Positions 23,478-26,782 of a stretch of DNA of 26,782 bases are shown piece by piece. The notes under the pieces were generated by a model. The model had not been told where the DNA came from and ran no database searches. It saw nothing but the letters and a program-made list of their open reading frames with translations. The DNA comes from JBPCOB01 sp051000715. Its GTDB lineage: Bacteria > Actinomycetota > Actinomycetes > JALYNC01. The stretch lies in contig JBPCOB010000078.1 in the NCBI GenBank assembly GCA_051000715.1, positions 1 through 26,782 of the forward strand, read 5' to 3'. Every line of letters begins with the position of its first letter. Within the stretch, counting starts at the first letter, position 1. The translations under genes were made by a program, and so were the position numbers.

Positions 23478-24557
23478 ATGGGCAGCCCGTCTTCCAAGGT
23501 CCGCGTTGCCATTGTCGGCGTCGGCAACTGCGCCGCCTCCCTCGTGCAGGGCATCGAGTACTACCGCAACGCCGACCCGCAGGCCCGGGTCCCCGGGCTG
23601 ATGCACGTGCAGCTCGGCGACTACCACGTCCGCGACATCGAGTTCGTGGCGGCCTTCGACGTCGACGGCAAGAAGGTCGGCCGCGACCTGTCCGAGGCGA
23701 TCTACGCCAGCGAGAACAACACCATCAAGATCGCTGACGTGCCCCCGCTGAACCTCGAGGTGTCGCGCGGTCACACCCTCGACGGGCTCGGCCGCTATTA
23801 CCGGGAGATGGTCGAGGAGTCCGACGCCGAACCGGTCGACGTGGTCTCGGTGCTCCGGAAGTCGCGGGCGGACGTGCTGGTCTGCTACCTGCCGGTCGGG
23901 TCCGAGGACGCCGCCCGCTTCTACGCCCAGTGCGCCATCGACGCCGGTGTGGGCTTCGTCAACTGCCTGCCGGTCTTCATCGCCGGTACGCCGGAGTGGG
24001 CCGAGAGGTTCCGGGTGGCAGGCGTACCGATCATCGGCGACGACATCAAGAGTCAGGTGGGGGCCACGATCACCCACCGGGTGCTGGCCCGGCTGTTCGA
24101 GGACCGCGGCGTGATCCTGGACCGCACGATGCAGCTCAACGTGGGCGGCAACATGGACTTCATGAACATGCTGGAGCGCGAGCGGCTGGAGTCGAAGAAG
24201 ATCTCCAAGACCCAGGCCGTGACCAGCCAGATGGATCACGAGATCGGCCGGCGCAACGTCCACATCGGCCCGTCGGACTACGTGAGCTGGCTCGACGACC
24301 GCAAGTGGGCCTACGTGCGGCTGGAGGGCCGGGCGTTCGGCGACGTGCCGCTGAACCTGGAGTACAAGCTCGAGGTCTGGGACAGCCCGAACTCCGCCGG
24401 CGTCGTGATCGACGCGGTGCGTTGCGCCAAGATCGCAATGGACCGTGGGATCGGCGGTCCGCTGTTCGGCCCGTCCTCGTACTTCATGAAGTCGCCGCCG
24501 GAGCAGTACCGCGACGATGAGTGTCGGCTCAAGGTCGAGGAGTTCATCGCCGGCTGA
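23478..24557 (+). CDS. ino1: Inositol-3-phosphate synthase (myo-inositol-1-phosphate synthase)
   Basis: 359 residues, the actinobacterial/archaeal short form. It opens with the NAD-binding [16 protein letters not shown], very close to the mycobacterial enzyme. It continues with [12 protein letters not shown], the [11 protein letters not shown] active-site stretch, [11 protein letters not shown] and S-K-K-I-S-K-T-Q. The enzyme converts glucose 6-phosphate to inositol 1-phosphate, the first step to phosphatidylinositol, its mannosides and mycothiol. GAGGAG lies 7 bases before the ATG and overlaps the end of padR. No terminator is recognised after it; the next gene converges. Confidence 0.97.
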   Translation: MGSPSSKVRVAIVGVGNCAASLVQGIEYYRNADPQARVPGLMHVQLGDYHVRDIEFVAAFDVDGKKVGRDLSEAIYASENNTIKIADVPPLNLEVSRGHTLDGLGRYYREMVEESDAEPVDVVSVLRKSRADVLVCYLPVGSEDAARFYAQCAIDAGVGFVNCLPVFIAGTPEWAERFRVAGVPIIGDDIKSQVGATITHRVLARLFEDRGVILDRTMQLNVGGNMDFMNMLERERLESKKISKTQAVTSQMDHEIGRRNVHIGPSDYVSWLDDRKWAYVRLEGRAFGDVPLNLEYKLEVWDSPNSAGVVIDAVRCAKIAMDRGIGGPLFGPSSYFMKSPPEQYRDDECRLKVEEFIAG

Positions 24558-24606
24558 CGGGGCCGGTAGCGCCTCGGAGCACACGCACGGACGGCACCGC
24601 CACGAC

Positions 24607-25173
24607 TCAGCCGGAGCGCAGCGCCGCCTTGACGAAGCCGACGGCGAACGCCCGGCACCAGATCACCACGCTGCCGAACCGGGCCGGATCGACGCCGGCC
24701 GGTACGGCGTACTGCTAGTTGCCTCGGTTGCCCTTGAGCGCGCCCAGGTCGACCGAGTGCGGTGCGGCACCGTCGCGAGGGTTGCCCGGGACCAGGTAGA
24801 CGCGAAGGTCAGGGCCGTTGTCCGTGCGGAACTCGGTCAGAGTCACCCGGTACCCACCATCGGGCAACCGCATGAGGGCCACTCGTCCCGTGCCGTGGTG
24901 GGCGAGGGCGGAGAAGGATCCGGCTGCCACTTGCACCGGGCCGGCCGCGGGCGCCGCGCCGGCGGGCGCGGCGCTGGCGGGCGCGGCAGCTCCCGTGACG
25001 ACTGTCTCGTTCACCGTCCGGTCGGTCACCAGCGGTGGCACGAGCAGCGCGCCGGCCAGCGCAGCCACAGCGACGTAGCCGACCGAGAATGGTACCAGCA
25101 GCCATCGTCGGTGTCTGGACAGAAGTACGCCGGCGACCAGCAGAGCCGCGACGGCCACCAGCCGCCCGCGCAC
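24607..25173 (-). pseudogene. DM13-domain membrane protein interrupted by an amber codon
   Basis: From GTG at 25173 the frame encodes two TM helices, an Ala/Pro-rich linker and a DM13 domain (G-S-F-S-A-L-A-H-H-G-T-G-R, N-G-P-D-L-R-V-Y-L, L-G-A-L-K-G-N-R-G-N). It then meets TAG at 24717-24715. Immediately after it the same frame continues with the expected end of the domain: Q-Y-A-V-P-A-G-V-D, then S-V-V-I-W-C-R-A-F-A-V-G-F, stopping at 24607. DM13 proteins typically read G-N-Q-Q-Y or G-N-Q-N-Y here, so one C-to-T change (CAG to TAG) explains the break. The lost part includes the conserved Cys of the domain. Without readthrough the product would be 152 aa. DM13 domains are proposed redox or electron-transfer modules. 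Start is tentative. Confidence 0.85.
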
Positions 25174-25265
25174 CGAGGGCCGGCCTACGGCGCGCCCACC
25201 GGGCAGGAGAACAGACGGGCGCCGAGCCCGACGCCGTCGCACCTGTGGGTGGCCCGGCCACGGCC

Positions 25266-25271
25266 TACCCT
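25266..25271 (+). promoter_or_regulatory. -10 element of the MFS gene, leaderless start likely
   Basis: TACCCT ends 7 bases before the GTG at 25279, so transcription should begin at the start codon. No Shine-Dalgarno lies upstream of that GTG. The arrangement matches that at nfo (16201-16206). No clear -35 box. Confidence 0.4.
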
Positions 25272-25278
25272 TGGCCGG

Positions 25279-26592
25279 GTGGCCTCGGTCGCCGGTGTAC
25301 GAGGTGTGCTGGCACGGCCGCACTTCAAGCGGCTGTATGCGACCCGGCTGACCTCCCAGGCCGCCGACGGGATCTTCCAGGCGAGCCTGGCCAGCGCGGT
25401 GTTCTTCAACCCCGAGCACACCACCGATGCCGCGCAGGCGGCGGCTGGCTTCGCCGCCCTGTTGTTGCCGTACAGCGTGGTCGGGCCCTTCGCCGGCGTG
25501 CTGCTCGACCGGTGGCGCCGGCAGCGGGTGCTGGTGGTGGCCAACCTCGTTCGGGCAGGGCTGGTTGGCGCCGTCGCCGTCCTGCTCCTGACCGCCGGCC
25601 CGGCTAGCGCACTGTTCTACGTCGGCGCGCTCGCAGTGGTCAGCGTGAACCGGTTCTTCCTGACCGCGCTGTCGGCCGCTCTTCCGCACCTGGTGTCGCC
25701 GGACCAGCTGGTGACCGCGAACAGCCTGTCCACCACTTCGGGGTTCGTCGCGGGGGTGAGCGGCGGGTTGCTCGGCCTGGGGGTGCGCGCGCTGGCGGGT
25801 GCAGGCGACGGCGGCAGCGCGACGGTGGCTGCCGTTGCCGGGGCAACGTACCTGCTGTCGTCGCTGGTCGCGGCCGGGTTCCCCGACCGTTACCTGCTCG
25901 GGCCGGTCGCGCCGGCCGGACGCGCGCAGCTGGGATCGGCACTGGCCGCCGTCGCCCGAGGGCTGATCACCGGTGCCCGGCACGTGCGGGAGCGGCGGCG
26001 GGCGGCCTACGCCCTCCTTGCGATCGGCACGCACCGGTTCTGCTACGGCCTGTCGACCATCGCCACCCTGCTGCTCTACCGGAACTACTTCACCGACTCC
26101 GGCTGGCTGCGCGCCGGCCTGACCGGCGTGGGCCAGGTGGTGGCCGCCGGCGGTGTGGGGGTGGTGCTTGCGGCCGTGGTCACGCCGTCGGTCACCCGGC
26201 GGCTGGGCAAGGAGGCCTGGATCGTCGCGGTCTTCGCCGGGGCCAGCGCTGTGGAGGTCTTGTTCGGGCTCCCGTACACCAAGGGCTCGTTCCTGGTGGC
26301 GGCGCTGTTCCTGGGCTTCGCCGCCCAGGCGTCGAAGATCTGCGTCGACACGATCCTGCAGGAGACGGTGGCGGAGGGGTTCCGCGGCCGCGTGTTCGCG
26401 TTCTACGACGCGATGTTCAACCTGACGTTCGTCTCGGCGGCAGTGTCGGGTGCCGTGCTGCTGCCGACGAGCGGCAAGTCCTACGCCGTCCTCGGTGGGA
26501 TCGCGGTCGGCTACGCGCTCACCGCGGCGGCGTACGGGCTGGCTACCCGGGCCCGAGGCCCTGCTCCGCCGCCCAGCGGCGCAGCTCGGTGA
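25279..26592 (+). CDS. MFS transporter (12 TM type)
   Basis: About 437 residues with roughly 12 hydrophobic helices. The N-terminus A-R-P-H-F-K-R-L-Y-A-T-R-L-T-S-Q-A-A-D-G is typical of MFS_3/enterobactin-exporter-like carriers, with the motif A-like loop L-L-D-R-W-R-R-Q-R-V-L after TM2. A matching R-G-R-V-F-A-F-Y-D segment lies in the second half. Substrate unknown. GTG at 25279 is chosen because the -10 element sits directly upstream and because an open extension of about 250 residues further upstream would run through the DM13 gene and lacks protein character. The end overlaps the converging cca gene by 50 bases. Confidence 0.85.
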   Translation: MASVAGVRGVLARPHFKRLYATRLTSQAADGIFQASLASAVFFNPEHTTDAAQAAAGFAALLLPYSVVGPFAGVLLDRWRRQRVLVVANLVRAGLVGAVAVLLLTAGPASALFYVGALAVVSVNRFFLTALSAALPHLVSPDQLVTANSLSTTSGFVAGVSGGLLGLGVRALAGAGDGGSATVAAVAGATYLLSSLVAAGFPDRYLLGPVAPAGRAQLGSALAAVARGLITGARHVRERRRAAYALLAIGTHRFCYGLSTIATLLLYRNYFTDSGWLRAGLTGVGQVVAAGGVGVVLAAVVTPSVTRRLGKEAWIVAVFAGASAVEVLFGLPYTKGSFLVAALFLGFAAQASKICVDTILQETVAEGFRGRVFAFYDAMFNLTFVSAAVSGAVLLPTSGKSYAVLGGIAVGYALTAAAYGLATRARGPAPPPSGAAR

Positions 26593-26782
26593 CCGCCTCC
26601 TCCCATGCCAGCGGTCCCCGCTCCATCCGCAGCGCGAGCAGATGCCGCAGCGCCGCTCCCACAAGCGGCCCCCCCGGTACGCCGAGGATCGCCATGACGT
26701 CGTTGCCGTCGAGGTCGGGACGGATCGAGGCGAGGTCCTCCGCCTCGGCCAGCAGCTCGATCCGCCGCTCGAGCGCGTCATA
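26543..26782 (-). CDS. CCA tRNA nucleotidyltransferase, C-terminal end (gene cut by window end)
   Basis: The frame is open from base 26782 to TAG at 26545-26543, giving 79 residues starting Y-D-A-L-E-R-R-I-E-L-L-A-E. It includes the family-typical I-R-P-D-L-D-G-N-D-V-M and I-L-G-V-P-G-G-P-L-V-G, then L-R-M-E-R-G-P-L and a final L-R-R-W helix. These match the C-terminus of actinobacterial PcnA-like CCA-adding enzymes, which complete tRNA 3' ends. The last 50 bases overlap the end of the MFS gene, tail to tail. Confidence 0.85.
   Translation of the reverse strand, partial: YDALERRIELLAEAEDLASIRPDLDGNDVMAILGVPGGPLVGAALRHLLALRMERGPLAWEEAVTELRRWAAEQGLGPG

Noticed and set aside
24715..26781. Minus-strand open frame of 688 codons
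   Set aside because: Only its last part (24715-25173) is the DM13 protein; the rest is antisense to the MFS gene, with His/Arg/Gln-rich shadow composition and no domains.
1..26782. tRNA, rRNA, IS elements, prophage or integrase genes
   Set aside because: None was recognised on either strand; apart from the intein the window looks like stable chromosome.

Overview
The window is a gene-dense, very GC-rich (roughly 70% by eye) stretch of chromosome from an actinomycete (Actinomycetota). Four things point there. GTG starts are frequent. An F420-type (LLM) oxidoreductase and an actinobacterial inositol-1-phosphate synthase are present. The gene order from dnaB to ino1 follows, in inverted orientation, the Mycobacterium tuberculosis segment Rv0046c (ino1), Rv0047c (PadR), Rv0049 (DUF5318), ponA1, Rv0051 (GT87-like), rpsF, ssb, rpsR, rplI, dnaB, as I remember it. 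I cannot name the genus. It is not Mycobacterium itself, because nfo and a large membrane protein sit inside the block and the left flank differs. I saw no tRNA, rRNA, CRISPR array, IS element or prophage. Left part (1-6216), mostly accessory metabolism: the 3' end of an aldehyde dehydrogenase; a 250-base gap with an orphan TetR-type palindrome; a PadR regulator divergent from an alpha/beta-hydrolase lipoprotein; an FAD disulfide oxidoreductase; and, divergent from it, a DHA2-type drug exporter translationally coupled to an LLM-class F420-dependent oxidoreductase. Middle (6250-11101): one minus-strand operon in which an FtsX/MacB-like permease and two distinct ABC ATPases are joined by 4-base stop/start overlaps. 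One ATPase ends in an AbrB-like segment and the other in a Pro/Glu/Ala-rich tail. Replication and translation core (11317-15929, minus strand): rpsF-ssb-rpsR-rplI is one operon closed by a strong hairpin, followed by dnaB. DnaB carries a 427-residue intein with LAGLIDADG endonuclease motifs, at the same RESG/SLEQD site as the M. tuberculosis and Synechocystis DnaB inteins. Right part: nfo (endonuclease IV) and a GT-C-like membrane protein run rightward and collide with a minus-strand envelope operon (DUF5318 zinc protein, bifunctional PBP, GT87 glycosyltransferase). Then comes a PadR-ino1 operon with an unusually clear promoter/operator, a DM13-domain membrane protein broken by a single amber codon, an MFS transporter, and the 3' end of the CCA-adding tRNA nucleotidyltransferase. 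I see no wholly novel multi-gene system. The observations most worth following are the amber-interrupted DM13 gene, the DnaB intein, the ABC operon with its odd C-terminal tails, the PadR operator in front of ino1, and the five-fold excess of the heptamer GGCGTAC.
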